Source: Corynebacterium diphtheriae (GTDB lineage Bacteria > Actinomycetota > Actinomycetes > Mycobacteriales > Mycobacteriaceae). From it: a DNA stretch of 64,000 bases. This document shows, one piece after another, positions 30,477 through 39,473 of the stretch. The DNA lies in assembly GCF_001457455.1 (NCBI RefSeq), contig NZ_LN831026.1:1798001-1862000 (forward strand), given 5' to 3'. The notes beneath the pieces were generated by a model. That model was not told the origin of the DNA. It ran no database searches and saw only the letters and a program-made list of their open reading frames with translations. The position numbers and the translations under genes are program-made. The stretch's first letter is position 1, and every line of letters begins with the position of its first letter.

Positions 30477-30560
30477 TGAAATTTGCCGTGTACTTTCTAC
30501 AATCCTAAAAGTCGTTTAGTCCACAATAGTATCTAGACCAGCGTGTTACCTAAAACACAA

Positions 30561-30591
30561 AAGCCACCTCGGAAAAACGCCGAGGTGGCTT
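30561..30591 (-). terminator. Terminator after ettA
   Basis: AAGCCACCTCGG pairs perfectly with CCGAGGTGGCTT around AAAAACG. It lies 12 bases beyond the ettA stop. Confidence 0.85.
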
Positions 30592-30602
30592 GGTGCGTCA
30601 CG

Positions 30603-32273
30603 CTAGCGGGTGAGCTTGCGGTGTGTCACGCGCGATGGGCGTGCCGCATCGGCACCGAGGCGCTCGACCTTGTTCTTTTCATAATCCTCGAAGTTGCCCT
30701 CGAACCAGAACCACTGGCCTTCTGCAACGTTGCCTTCCCACGCGAGGATGTGGGTACAGGTGCGGTCCAAGAACCAACGGTCGTGGGAGATGACCACGGC
30801 ACAACCAGGGAACTTCTGCAACGCGTTTTCCAAGGAACCCAAGGTTTCCACGTCAAGGTCGTTGGTTGGCTCGTCAAGCAGGATCAAGTTGCCGCCCTGC
30901 TTCAAGGTCAGCGCAAGGTTCAGGCGGTTGCGTTCACCACCGGAGAGAACCTTAGAAGGCTTTTGCTGATCTGGGCCTTTGAAGCCGAAAGCAGACAGGT
31001 ATGCACGCGATGGCATTTCGTTTTGACCAACGTGGATGTAATCCAAGCCATCGGAAACAACTTCCCACACGGTCTTTTCGGGGTCGATGTTCTCACGGTT
31101 CTGGTCAACGTAGCTCAGCTTCACCGTCTGGCCAACCTTAACCTCGCCACCGTCTGGCTGCTCCAAGCCAACGATGGTCTTAAACAGCGTGGATTTACCC
31201 ACACCGTTCGGGCCGATCACACCAACAATGCCGTTGCGTGGCAGGGTGAAGGAAAGATCCTTGATCAATACGCGACCATCAAAGCCCTTATCAAGGTGCT
31301 CTACCTCAACAACTTGGTTACCCAAGCGTGGTGGCGTTGGGATCTGGATTTCTTCGAAGTCGAGCTTCTTGTACTGCTCGGCCTCGGCAGCCATCTCCTC
31401 ATAGCGCTGCAGACGAGCCTTGTTCTTAGCCTGGCGAGCCTTGGCGCCGGAACGAACCCATGCGAGTTCTTCCTTCAGGCGCTTTTGCAACTTCTGGTCC
31501 TTCTTGCCAGCAACTTCCAAACGAGCAGCCTTTGTTTCCAAGTAGGTGGAGTAGTTGCCCTCGTATGGGTAGAGCTTGCCGCGGTCGACCTCACAGATCC
31601 AGCCAGCAACGTGATCGAGGAAGTAACGGTCGTGGGTAACGGCCAAGACGGCACCCTTGTAGTCAGCGAGGTGCTTTTCCAACCACTGCACGGATTCCGC
31701 ATCGAGGTGGTTGGTGGGCTCGTCGAGAAGCAAAAGGTCAGGCTCGGAAAGGAGCAGCTTTGCTAGTGCCACGCGGCGGCGCTCACCACCGGAAAGGTGG
31801 GTTACTGGTTCGTCGGATGGTGGGCAGCGCAGAGCTTCCAAAGCCTGGTCAATCTTGGAGTCGATTTCCCATGCGTCGGCGTGGTCGAGCTCTTCTTGGA
31901 GCCTGCCCATTTCTTCCATGAGCTCGTCGGTGTAGTTGGTCGCCATTTCCTCGGCGATCTGCTCGAAGCGCTGCTTCTTTTCAAAGATGCCGCCCAAGCC
32001 TTCTTCCACGTTGCCGCGAACAGTCTTTTCCTCATTGAGCGGTGGCTCCTGGAGCAGGATACCCACGGTGGCACCTGGGTCTAGGAAGGCCTCGCCGTTA
32101 GATGGCTGGTCGAGGCCTGCCATGATCTTTAGGATCGACGACTTACCCGCGCCGTTGGGGCCCACGACACCAATCTTGGCACCTGGATAAAAAGCCATGG
32201 TCACATTGTCAAGGATCAGCTTCTCGCCGATAGCCTTGCGCACGTTTTTCATCGTGTAGATGAATTCGCCCAC
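30603..32273 (-). CDS. ettA: ABC-F protein EttA (energy-dependent translational throttle)
   Basis: This 556-residue protein has two ABC domains and no membrane part. Walker A motifs are GPNGAGKSSILKIM and GPNGVGKSTLFKTI, signatures LSGGERRRVALA and LSGGERNRLNLA, Walker B LLLLDEPTNHLD and LILLDEPTNDLD. Between them lies the arm and linker region (EVAGKKDQKLQKRLKEELAW). EttA binds the ribosomal E site and gates the first peptide bond according to the ATP/ADP ratio. The GTG start at 32273 has AGGGG 9 bases upstream. The order ettA-ssb matches Rv2477c-Rv2478c. Confidence 0.95.
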   Translation of the reverse strand: MGEFIYTMKNVRKAIGEKLILDNVTMAFYPGAKIGVVGPNGAGKSSILKIMAGLDQPSNGEAFLDPGATVGILLQEPPLNEEKTVRGNVEEGLGGIFEKKQRFEQIAEEMATNYTDELMEEMGRLQEELDHADAWEIDSKIDQALEALRCPPSDEPVTHLSGGERRRVALAKLLLSEPDLLLLDEPTNHLDAESVQWLEKHLADYKGAVLAVTHDRYFLDHVAGWICEVDRGKLYPYEGNYSTYLETKAARLEVAGKKDQKLQKRLKEELAWVRSGAKARQAKNKARLQRYEEMAAEAEQYKKLDFEEIQIPTPPRLGNQVVEVEHLDKGFDGRVLIKDLSFTLPRNGIVGVIGPNGVGKSTLFKTIVGLEQPDGGEVKVGQTVKLSYVDQNRENIDPEKTVWEVVSDGLDYIHVGQNEMPSRAYLSAFGFKGPDQQKPSKVLSGGERNRLNLALTLKQGGNLILLDEPTNDLDVETLGSLENALQKFPGCAVVISHDRWFLDRTCTHILAWEGNVAEGQWFWFEGNFEDYEKNKVERLGADAARPSRVTHRKLTR

Positions 32274-32370
32274 AGTGATGTTCCCCTTAATGTTTCTTGT
32301 AGATGTGAAGTCACGTCAAAGGGTACATCACTGTAGCAACATTTGCGCCCCGAACAACCCGCGCGCCCCC

Positions 32371-32859
32371 TTAGAACGGTGCTACCGCCTCCTCGCTGGA
32401 GGTTTCGTCGTCAAAGCTAGGCTCGGCTCCCGCCACTGGCGCATGCAACCCTGGCGCCTCGTGGACGTCGTTTTCCACGCTCTTGCGTGACGACGCACAA
32501 TACCGCGACAACTCCAACCCCACAGAGTTGGCCTTAAACACAATCTTTGACCGCGATGCCCCCGAATCCTTATCCACCCACGACTGCGTGATCAAATACC
32601 CCGTGCAGATCACCGGCCGCCCTTTACACAGCGTGGTTTTCACATTAGCGGCAAGCTGCCCCCAACATTCCACGTCAATATACAGCGAGTCGGCATCGAC
32701 CCATTTGTCCTCTGGGCGGCTTTCAGAATCAGCGGTCTGGTTGGTGCGCAAAATGCGCCTACTTGCAGCGATCCGAAACGACGCCACCATGCTGGTCCCC
32801 GCCTTGCGCAGCGAGGGTTCCCCGGTGAGGTTGCCCACGATGGTGCTTTGAATATGCAT
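32371..32859 (-). CDS. Second single-stranded DNA-binding protein (SSB paralogue)
   Basis: This 162-residue protein has an OB fold in about 1-115: MHIQSTIVGNLTGEPSLRK, FRIAASRRILRTNQTAD, DSLYIDVECWGQLAANV, LCKGRPVICTGYL. The tail is short and acidic and ends in AVAPF, keeping the Pro-Phe tip that docks partner proteins. The main ssb is expected beside rpsF elsewhere, so this is the accessory copy (Rv2478c type). AAGGGGG lies 7 bases before ATG 32859. A pair of inverted DnaA boxes lies 112-166 bases upstream. Possible roles are repair or competence; inference only. Confidence 0.88.
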   Translation of the reverse strand: MHIQSTIVGNLTGEPSLRKAGTSMVASFRIAASRRILRTNQTADSESRPEDKWVDADSLYIDVECWGQLAANVKTTLCKGRPVICTGYLITQSWVDKDSGASRSKIVFKANSVGLELSRYCASSRKSVENDVHEAPGLHAPVAGAEPSFDDETSSEEAVAPF

Positions 32860-32970
32860 GATATTCCCCCTTGTTATTTATGCCGACTAGGCGTGTCCTA
32901 ACAGTCGGTCTGCGCTCATCGTGCGCCCCTACTCCTACAAGCCGCCACCGCCTGACCCCAGAAACACCAA

Positions 32971-33025
32971 AATCTGTGGATAACTTCCCCTCCCCCTTGC
33001 CTGTTACGGGAGTTATCCACAGATT
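32971..33025 (-). terminator. Hairpin of two inverted perfect DnaA boxes, possible terminator
   Basis: AATCTGTGGATAACT (32971-32985) is the exact inverse of AGTTATCCACAGATT (33011-33025). Each arm contains the consensus DnaA box TTATCCACA (32975-32983 minus, 33013-33021 plus). On the minus strand TTTTGG follows the stem, and the ctaG-like gene ends 18 bases before it, so it may also end transcription. Confidence 0.6.
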
Positions 33026-33042
33026 CTCAGTACCGGTTCTGC

Positions 33043-35079
33043 CTAAAATTCGCGATTGTGGTAATCAGACACCGCGTCTTGACGCCCAGAATTCATCCGC
33101 GCAAGCATCTCGTTATAGGCATCAAAATCATCATCCTCGTGGTTTTCCACGCGCTGCTCAATCTCGGCTTCTTCTTTCCTATCTTCTTGCAGCCACTGAA
33201 TAAACAAGGTGCCAAACACCACGATCAGCGGGAAGGAACCCGAGGCCCACGCGATTCCGCCACCAACATTTTGATCGTGCATAAGATCCACTGCCCACGG
33301 CAGGTCGAGCTGCGAGTAGAAGTCCTCCGCCAAGATCTGCGAGAGCTGCATAAGGTACACACCAAAATACAGGTGGAAGGGCATGGAGAAAATCAGCCAC
33401 GACAACCTCTTGATCACCGAGTTGTATACCGGCTTGGGGTCTCCGCCGATCATCTCCCAGTAATAGATGTATCCAGAAAGTAAGAACACAAAGTTCATGG
33501 ACAAATGCCCTGCGTGCTCAGACACCATCACGTTGTACCAAGGAGTCACATACAGCAGGTAGAAGATCGTAATGAACTGGATCGTGTTCAGCGCTGGGTG
33601 CATGAGGATACGCAACGTGGTGGAGTTGAGGAACACTTCCAGCCACTCGCGCGCGCCGGGGCGTTGCGACGTCCCCTGCGGTAGTGCAGCTAATGCGAGT
33701 TCGAAGGGGTTACCGAGCACCAAGAACACTGGGATGACCATGGACAGCACCATGTGAGTGACCATGTGCATGGAGAACATGGCTGGCATGTAGAGGCCTA
33801 CACCGGAGCTCATGCTCAGTGCTAGTCCTACCGAGCCGAGGAGGAACCAGAAGGTGCGCATGGGTTTCCATGATTCGCCGCGGGCTTTGAGGGTGCGCAC
33901 GCCCATGATGTAGGCGACGGTCATGAGGATGCCGATGGTTGTGAACATGATGTCGAAACGCCAGGTGGTCCACACGTTCCATACGGTGGGCGCTTTGGTC
34001 AGGGTGTAGCCCATCTCCAGCGCCATGGGGGTCAGATCAATAACACGTGGCGGCGGTGGCGGGGTGCGTCCCAGCGAAATAGCCACACCGATAATCGCCG
34101 CCATGACCACGAGCTCTGCGATGGCGAGTCTGATAAATGGTGCGCCGCTAGCACTTCGTTCTAGTTCCTTGATGGTGATGCTGCGGTGTGCGAATCCAAA
34201 CAGGGCGAGCACAATAGTAAGTACTGCTTTGACCACAATCATCCGGCCGTATCCAGACGTCAGCAGATCTTCTAGACGCACGCGTATAGCGGCGTTGATC
34301 AGGCCTGATAGGGTCATAGCAATAATTGCCCACAGTGCTACGTGAGAATAGCGCCGGACAGCAGTGGCGAGGTCTACGCCTAGACGACGCCCGTGTGCGA
34401 TCAGTCCCATGAGCCCGCCGACCCACAGCAACATAAATAGGAGGTGCCACAGAAGCGAGTTGGTGCCGTAGTCGTGGTCGCCACCTGCAGCGGAGTGCCC
34501 CTCCAAGCCAAGGGGCACGATGGCTGCTATTGCTCCGATAAACCACACGGGTTGGCTCTTCCACCGCTGCGAGCGCAACGAGGCTGTGCCCACTACAGCA
34601 GAGATGATCGCGGTGCACAGCCATGCCAGCGCTGCTGGCACTTTTTCGATAGCGTTAGGCCAGTTAACGGGCTGGACTGCTAGGGAAAACGGCTGGCCGG
34701 AGACGTCGGAAAGTACGAGCGGAATCATCACGATGGCGATGGCTGCGAATGAGAGCAGCGACATGGAACCGGTGCGGGCGGCGATGTGTCCGTCGACGGT
34801 GAGGGTAGCGTCGATAAGCTTCGGTGCCGGACGCGGCGAGATGAAAAACGTCGACGCCATAAAGGATCCCGTGGCAAGAGCTATGAGCATCCATCCCCCG
34901 GCGCGCAAGAATGGCAGGCCTGCGGTTGTAATGGGGCCTGGGTCGGGAATGCCGAGTGCTGCGAGTGATTCGCTGAGGAATCCCCACGAGATGAGGGCAC
35001 CGACCATACCCGCGACCACGAAAAACATCACGTAGAGCGGCCAAGTGCTTCGAACTTGACGCGATACCGGTTCTGACAT
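33043..35079 (-). CDS. Fused CopD / CtaG-like membrane protein
   Basis: The protein has 678 residues and about 14 membrane helices. The amino half (to about residue 350) contains a CopD-type copper-resistance domain (LGVDLATAVRRYSHVALWAI, RVRLEDLLTSGYGRMIVVKA). The C-terminal half (about 370-640) is a caa3-type CtaG domain with conserved histidines (FSMHMVTHMVLSMVIPVFL, HAGHLSMNFVFLLSGYIYY). It probably delivers copper to cytochrome oxidase or exports it. ATG 35079 is taken; a TTG at 35088 would add three residues, and GGGAG is unusually close to the ATG. The C-terminal tail is acidic and cytoplasmic. Confidence 0.82.
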   Translation of the reverse strand: MSEPVSRQVRSTWPLYVMFFVVAGMVGALISWGFLSESLAALGIPDPGPITTAGLPFLRAGGWMLIALATGSFMASTFFISPRPAPKLIDATLTVDGHIAARTGSMSLLSFAAIAIVMIPLVLSDVSGQPFSLAVQPVNWPNAIEKVPAALAWLCTAIISAVVGTASLRSQRWKSQPVWFIGAIAAIVPLGLEGHSAAGGDHDYGTNSLLWHLLFMLLWVGGLMGLIAHGRRLGVDLATAVRRYSHVALWAIIAMTLSGLINAAIRVRLEDLLTSGYGRMIVVKAVLTIVLALFGFAHRSITIKELERSASGAPFIRLAIAELVVMAAIIGVAISLGRTPPPPPRVIDLTPMALEMGYTLTKAPTVWNVWTTWRFDIMFTTIGILMTVAYIMGVRTLKARGESWKPMRTFWFLLGSVGLALSMSSGVGLYMPAMFSMHMVTHMVLSMVIPVFLVLGNPFELALAALPQGTSQRPGAREWLEVFLNSTTLRILMHPALNTIQFITIFYLLYVTPWYNVMVSEHAGHLSMNFVFLLSGYIYYWEMIGGDPKPVYNSVIKRLSWLIFSMPFHLYFGVYLMQLSQILAEDFYSQLDLPWAVDLMHDQNVGGGIAWASGSFPLIVVFGTLFIQWLQEDRKEEAEIEQRVENHEDDDFDAYNEMLARMNSGRQDAVSDYHNREF

Positions 35080-35305
35080 AACTCCCAAGCCTATATCTTG
35101 AACACTGTTTACCCCTAGTAGAGGCGCGAATGCAACTTATCGCCCTATGAGTTATCTCATGCTGGATATACGTACCTAAGTGACTGGAATTACTACATGC
35201 ATAAAATTATTGCTTTAGTCTCTAAAGGTATGCGCGGTAAGTGGTTATCACATTTACTGTAGTTGTCATCTCTCATCCCTGGACCTGTACACAAGGAACA
35301 CCGAC
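35080..35305. promoter_or_regulatory. Divergent promoter region ctaG-like / cstA with possible GlxR-like site
   Basis: These 226 bases hold no gene. AGTGACTGGAATTACT at 35179-35194 resembles the cAMP-GlxR palindrome TGTGA-N6-TCACA (7 of 10 key bases). It would suit a carbon-starvation gene, but the match is weak. An A/T-rich stretch at 35200-35235 probably holds the cstA core promoter. Confidence 0.35.
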
Positions 35306-37591
35306 ATGAGCAATCCTGTACCAACCCTCACCCCTCCACCACCAGGCGTGGACTACATCGAGTCCTCCAAGGTGCCCCTCCCCGTGGGCGTAGACGACAA
35401 GCGACCAATGTCGCTCAAAGCACGCATCACCTTCATCATCATCGCCTTGTTCGCCGCCGCCGGCTGGGGCATGATCGCCTTTGCCCGAGGCGAAACAATC
35501 AACGCCGTCTGGATCGTCTTCGCAGCAGTGGGCTCTTACTTCATCGCCTACTCCTTCTGGGGTCGCCTCATTGAATACAAGGTGGTCAAGCCTCGCGACG
35601 ACCGCGCCACCCCCGCCGAATACATCAACGACGGCCAAGACTTCGTTCCCACCGACCGCCGCGTGCTGTTCGGACACCACTTCGCCGCCATCGCCGGCGC
35701 CGGCCCCCTCGTCGGCCCAGTTATGGCAGCTCAGATGGGCTATCTCCCTGGCACCCTGTGGATCGTGCTCGGCGTGATCTTCGCTGGCGCTGTGCAGGAC
35801 TACCTCGTGCTGTGGGTATCAACTCGCCGCCGCGGCCGCTCACTCGGCCAGATGATTCGCGACGAAATGGGCACCGTAGGTGGTGCCGCCGGTATCCTCG
35901 CCGTGATTACCATCATGGTGATTATCATCGCCGTGCTGGCACTCGTTGTGGTCAACGCGTTGGCCGATTCCCCATGGGGCGTGTTCTCCATCTCCATGAC
36001 CATCCCGATCGCCATCTTCATGGGCCTATACATGCGCTACCTGCGCCCAGGCCGCGTTACTGAAGTCTCCGTTATCGGCGTTGTTCTCCTGCTGCTGGCC
36101 ATCATCTCCGGTGGTTGGGTAGCCTCCACCGACTGGGGCGTGGAATGGTTCACATGGTCCAAGCTCACCTTGGCGTGGGTCTTGATCGGCTACGGTATCG
36201 TCGCCGCCATCTTGCCTGTGTGGCTGCTGCTTGCGCCTCGCGATTACCTATCTACCTTTATGAAGGTCGGCGTGATTGGCCTGCTGGCCATCGCCATCGT
36301 GGTGGATCACCCAGACGTTCACATGCCCGCTGTGACCACCTTCGCCCACACCGGCGACGGCCCAGTGTTCGCAGGTAACCTCTTCCCATTCCTGTTCATT
36401 ACCATCGCCTGTGGTGCACTTTCCGGCTTCCACGCGTTGATCTCCGCGGGTACCACCCCGAAGCTGATTGAGAAGGAATCCCAAATGCGCATGATCGGCT
36501 ACGGCTCCATGCTGATGGAATCCTTCGTGGCCATCATGGCTTTGATCACCGCCGTGGTGATCGACCGCCACATGTACTTCGTGATGAACTCCCCCGCTAC
36601 CCTAACCGCACTGGATCCACAGCAGGCTGCCGACTTTGTTAACAGCCTTGGCCTGCCCGGTTCTGGCATTACTGCCGACGCTCTCACGCAGGCCGCAGAA
36701 GCAGTGGGCGAACACACCATCATTTCCCGTACCGGTGGCGCGCCTACCCTGGCGTTCGGTATGTCGCAGATCCTGACCGACATCATCGGCCACCCCGGCA
36801 TGCAGTCCTTCTGGTACCACTTTGCCATCATGTTCGAGGCACTCTTCATCCTCACCACCGTGGACGCTGGTACCCGCGTGGCCCGCTTCATGATGACCGA
36901 CACCTTGGCAAACGTCCCAGGGCTTAAGAAGTTCGCCGACCCAAGCTGGACCTTCGGCCACTGGATCTCCACCATCTTGGTCTGTGCTCTCTGGGGTTCC
37001 ATCCTCATCATGGGTGTGACCGATCCACTAGGCGGCATTAACGTCTTGTTCCCGCTGTTCGGTATTGCTAACCAGCTGCTCGCAGCTATTGCACTCTCGC
37101 TCGTGCTGGTCGTCGTAGTCAAGAAGGGCCTGTACAAGTGGGCCTGGATCCCAGGTGTTCCACTGGTATGGGACGTGATCGTCACCATGACCGCCTCGTG
37201 GCAGAAGATCTTCTCCGACAATCCGAAGATCGGCTACTGGGCACAGCACAACCGTTACAAGGATGCGCTCGCTGAGGGCAAGACCACCTTCGGTACCGCT
37301 AAGTCCACCGAGGCTATGGAGGCTGTTGTTCGTAACACGGCTGTTCAGGGATTCTTGTCCGTACTGTTCGCCGGCCTTGTCATCGTGGTTCTTATCGCTG
37401 CTGCTCGCGCCTGTATCACCGCGATCTTGCAACGCAGCCGTGGAATCGACGTACCATCGTCGGAGGAACCATTCCACGAGTCCGCATTCTTTGCCCCATC
37501 GTCGCTGGGTGCCACGGATGCTGAGAAGGTACTTGTTGCCGCATGGAACGAGTACGAGCCACCGTCATCGCACGGACATCATCACCACTAA
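35306..37591 (+). CDS. cstA: Carbon starvation protein CstA (peptide/pyruvate transporter)
   Basis: This 761-residue polytopic protein has about 16-18 helices. Typical CstA segments: FGHHFAAIAGAGPLVGPVMAAQMGY cut here as HHFAAIAGAGPLVGP and GYLPGTLWIVLG, AVQDYLVLWVSTRRRGRSLG, CGALSGFHALISAGTTPKL, ESQMRMIGYGSMLMES, and DAGTRVARFMM. The tail ends in a His-rich stretch (HGHHHH). CstA imports peptides or pyruvate when carbon is scarce and works with the small YbdD partner, which follows 20 bases later. AAGGA lies 9 bases upstream of the ATG. Control by cAMP-GlxR is known in relatives; the site here is weak. Confidence 0.95.
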   Translation: MSNPVPTLTPPPPGVDYIESSKVPLPVGVDDKRPMSLKARITFIIIALFAAAGWGMIAFARGETINAVWIVFAAVGSYFIAYSFWGRLIEYKVVKPRDDRATPAEYINDGQDFVPTDRRVLFGHHFAAIAGAGPLVGPVMAAQMGYLPGTLWIVLGVIFAGAVQDYLVLWVSTRRRGRSLGQMIRDEMGTVGGAAGILAVITIMVIIIAVLALVVVNALADSPWGVFSISMTIPIAIFMGLYMRYLRPGRVTEVSVIGVVLLLLAIISGGWVASTDWGVEWFTWSKLTLAWVLIGYGIVAAILPVWLLLAPRDYLSTFMKVGVIGLLAIAIVVDHPDVHMPAVTTFAHTGDGPVFAGNLFPFLFITIACGALSGFHALISAGTTPKLIEKESQMRMIGYGSMLMESFVAIMALITAVVIDRHMYFVMNSPATLTALDPQQAADFVNSLGLPGSGITADALTQAAEAVGEHTIISRTGGAPTLAFGMSQILTDIIGHPGMQSFWYHFAIMFEALFILTTVDAGTRVARFMMTDTLANVPGLKKFADPSWTFGHWISTILVCALWGSILIMGVTDPLGGINVLFPLFGIANQLLAAIALSLVLVVVVKKGLYKWAWIPGVPLVWDVIVTMTASWQKIFSDNPKIGYWAQHNRYKDALAEGKTTFGTAKSTEAMEAVVRNTAVQGFLSVLFAGLVIVVLIAAARACITAILQRSRGIDVPSSEEPFHESAFFAPSSLGATDAEKVLVAAWNEYEPPSSHGHHHH

Positions 37592-37611
37592 GTAATAAAG
37601 GTTGGGCCACT

Positions 37612-37812
37612 ATGAACGCATTAGCCACAATCGCACGATGGATTACTGCCCCTGTGAGGTATTGGGGTGAGGTCCTTGGCGAAAAAGACTACGAAAAATA
37701 TGTAGCCCACCTCAAGCGCCATCACCCTGGCTGCCCGATCCCCACCGAACGTGAATACTGGCACAAACGGTGGGCGGATCAGGAAACCAATCCTGGATCG
37801 CGCTGCTGCTAA
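37612..37812 (+). CDS. YbdD/YjiX family small protein (CstA partner)
   Basis: The protein has 66 residues. GEKDYEKYVAHLKRHHPGCP followed by PTEREYWHKRWADQE is the family signature (DUF466); the end is GSRCC. In E. coli, YbdD is needed for CstA-driven pyruvate uptake. The gene lies 20 bases after cstA and before a strong terminator, so the two form one unit. ATG 37612 is chosen over the longer open frame that overlaps cstA. Confidence 0.9.
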   Translation: MNALATIARWITAPVRYWGEVLGEKDYEKYVAHLKRHHPGCPIPTEREYWHKRWADQETNPGSRCC

Positions 37813-37813
37813 C

Positions 37814-37842
37814 AAAAACGACCCACATTGTGGGTCGTTTTT
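37814..37842. terminator. Bidirectional terminator between ybdD and the MFS gene
   Basis: AAAAACGACCCACA pairs with TGTGGGTCGTTTTT in a near-perfect palindrome with T/A runs on both sides. The convergent genes end 1-2 bases from it. Confidence 0.93.
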
Positions 37843-37843
37843 C

Positions 37844-39049
37844 TTATTCCACGTCTTTAAGCTTGTGCGACGTTGCAGCTCCTGCAAGCCCGATGGCCGC
37901 TAGGAACAGTAGTGCTGGTTGTGGACCCCAGTGTGCGATAGCACCGGAGATCACGCCGACGATAAGCAAAATCACGCCCATGAGCGTGTTGGCCGCGCCG
38001 ACGTAGCGGGTGCGTTGATCACCTTCGGCCATATCCACGATGTAGGTTTTGCGCGCCACACGGATTCCGGTGTGAACCACATTGACTACGAAGAAGCTCA
38101 GCGGGAACAGCCACACGTTGAGTGCGCTGGGCGCCCACCAAGAGCACGCTACGATCACCAGAACCACGATGGAACTTGCTAGCGCACCGTAGCTCATTAC
38201 TGCTCGTGAGGAGTAGTCGGACCATACGCCGGAGATTCGCCCGCCTACCAGCGCCGATAGCCCTGATGCCAGCATGAATACGCCGAGCCCGCCGAGTGAG
38301 GCTCCTTCTTGGTTGCTCAGCACCACGATGAAGGAAGTAGACAGGGCGCTGACGAGTAAGAAAGCACGCACGATCACGAATAGGCGGAAGTCTTTGTCGT
38401 CCACGAATAGCTGCCAAGTGTCACTCCACCAGTTTGTGGATTGGGTGTGCGTTTGTTCCTCTGGCTCGGTTATCGTGTGAAACACCAGCGCTGCTACGAG
38501 CCATGCGAGCGCTGCAAGCACGATGAGTCCCACGATCACGGTTTGGGTGATATGCTCGCGCAGCAGCCACAGTGCGGCTCCCACGATCAAGGAGGCGGCA
38601 CCGCCGAGCGCGGTCGCTTTGCCGGTTACCAGGCCACGCGAGCCTTTGGGCACCACGCGACCTTGCACATCTTTCGAGGCTATCGACGTCAGCGAGCGCG
38701 CCAGCGACAGTCCCGCTAGCAGCACGATCACCGCCACGGCTAACGACGTCCCCTGTAGCAGTGCCGCAGCTATCGCCAGTCCTGCCGCTGCCGCTGCCTG
38801 CCCCACCGCCCCCATGACCCAGATGGTTTTGCGCTGTGGTTTGCCCACTACCCAAGGTGTGAGTGCTGCTTGGGGCAGCATTGAGCCGGCTTCTCGCACT
38901 GGAACCAACAGTGCAATGAAAAATCCCGACGCGCCTGCTGCGTGTAGCAGCCACGGCAGCACCGTTTTGGCGGCGACGATCTGGTCGCCAATGTTTTGCA
39001 GCCCATTGGACCAGATGAATTTTCGGGCATTCAGTTGTTGGTTAGCCAT
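37844..39049 (-). CDS. Major facilitator superfamily transporter
   Basis: The protein has 401 residues and about 12 hydrophobic segments in two halves, with a charged central loop (TITEPEEQTHTQSTNWWSDTW). The start ARKFIWSNGLQNIGDQIVAAK and the helix pair LLAGLSLARSLTSIASKDVQ resemble drug/metabolite exporters of the MFS, but no subfamily motif fixes the substrate. Its start is about 55 bases from palindromic element B, which lies in its upstream region. The stop touches the shared terminator. It is a single-gene unit. Confidence 0.85.
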   Translation of the reverse strand: MANQQLNARKFIWSNGLQNIGDQIVAAKTVLPWLLHAAGASGFFIALLVPVREAGSMLPQAALTPWVVGKPQRKTIWVMGAVGQAAAAAGLAIAAALLQGTSLAVAVIVLLAGLSLARSLTSIASKDVQGRVVPKGSRGLVTGKATALGGAASLIVGAALWLLREHITQTVIVGLIVLAALAWLVAALVFHTITEPEEQTHTQSTNWWSDTWQLFVDDKDFRLFVIVRAFLLVSALSTSFIVVLSNQEGASLGGLGVFMLASGLSALVGGRISGVWSDYSSRAVMSYGALASSIVVLVIVACSWWAPSALNVWLFPLSFFVVNVVHTGIRVARKTYIVDMAEGDQRTRYVGAANTLMGVILLIVGVISGAIAHWGPQPALLFLAAIGLAGAATSHKLKDVE

Positions 39050-39101
39050 AAGTCTTTATCCTAGGACTGTGGCGGGGGCGGGTGCTTTTAGGCAATCGTT
39101 T

Positions 39102-39201
39102 TCGCCTCCTCGAATCCAAGACTACGCAAACCCAAGGAACACCCTTGTGCCTGTCACACATCGTTCTTGGGTTTTCGGTGTCATGAGTTCGAGGAGACGA
39201 G
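39102..39201. repeat. tRNA-associated palindromic element, copy B
   Basis: The left arm TCGCCTCCTCGAATCCAAGA and the right arm GTCATGAGTTCGAGGAGACGA are near inverses. Inside, AAACCCAAGGAAC (left) pairs with GTTCTTGGGTTTTC (right). It lies just beyond the tRNA-Arg terminator, in the same orientation as copies A and C. Confidence 0.75.
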
Positions 39202-39226
39202 CAGCGCTCCCCTTCCCCGAATGCAA

Positions 39227-39277
39227 AACCGGCGCCCTGTACAACAGAACACCGGTTAACGCCCTAATTTTTAGGGC
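39227..39277 (-). terminator. Two hairpins ending tRNA-Arg transcription
   Basis: GCCCTAA/TTAGGGC (39261-39277), then AACCGG/CCGGTT (39227-39257) followed by TTTTGC on the minus strand. Confidence 0.7.
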
Positions 39278-39282
39278 TAGAG

Positions 39283-39356
39283 TGCCCCCAGCAGGATTCG
39301 AACCCGCGACCAATCGGGTAGAAGCCGACTGCTCTAATCCACTGAGCTATGGAGGC
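39283..39356 (-). tRNA. tRNA-Arg (anticodon TCT)
   Basis: A 74-base cloverleaf on the minus strand: acceptor GCCTCCA/TGGGGGC with one G-T pair, anticodon loop CTTCTAC in stem GTCGG/CCGAT, T-loop GGTTCGAATCC, discriminator A. Confidence 0.95.
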
Positions 39357-39460
39357 ATTGCTGTGGGTATCTTACTACGGTGTTGGGAGTAGTGAAAACT
39401 CGCGGTATCTGCGCCAGATATATCACAGTATTAATTAGTGCATTGGGGCACAGTGTTCGC

Positions 39461-39466
39461 TACTTT
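39461..39466 (+). promoter_or_regulatory. Probable -10 element of the acuI-like gene (leaderless)
   Basis: TACTTT is followed by 7 bases and the ATG at 39474, with no ribosome site. Confidence 0.4.
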
Positions 39467-39473
39467 GGGTGCT

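Noticed and set aside
30543..31766. 407-codon plus-strand open frame
   Set aside because: Antisense to ettA; crosses the ettA terminator; no domain.
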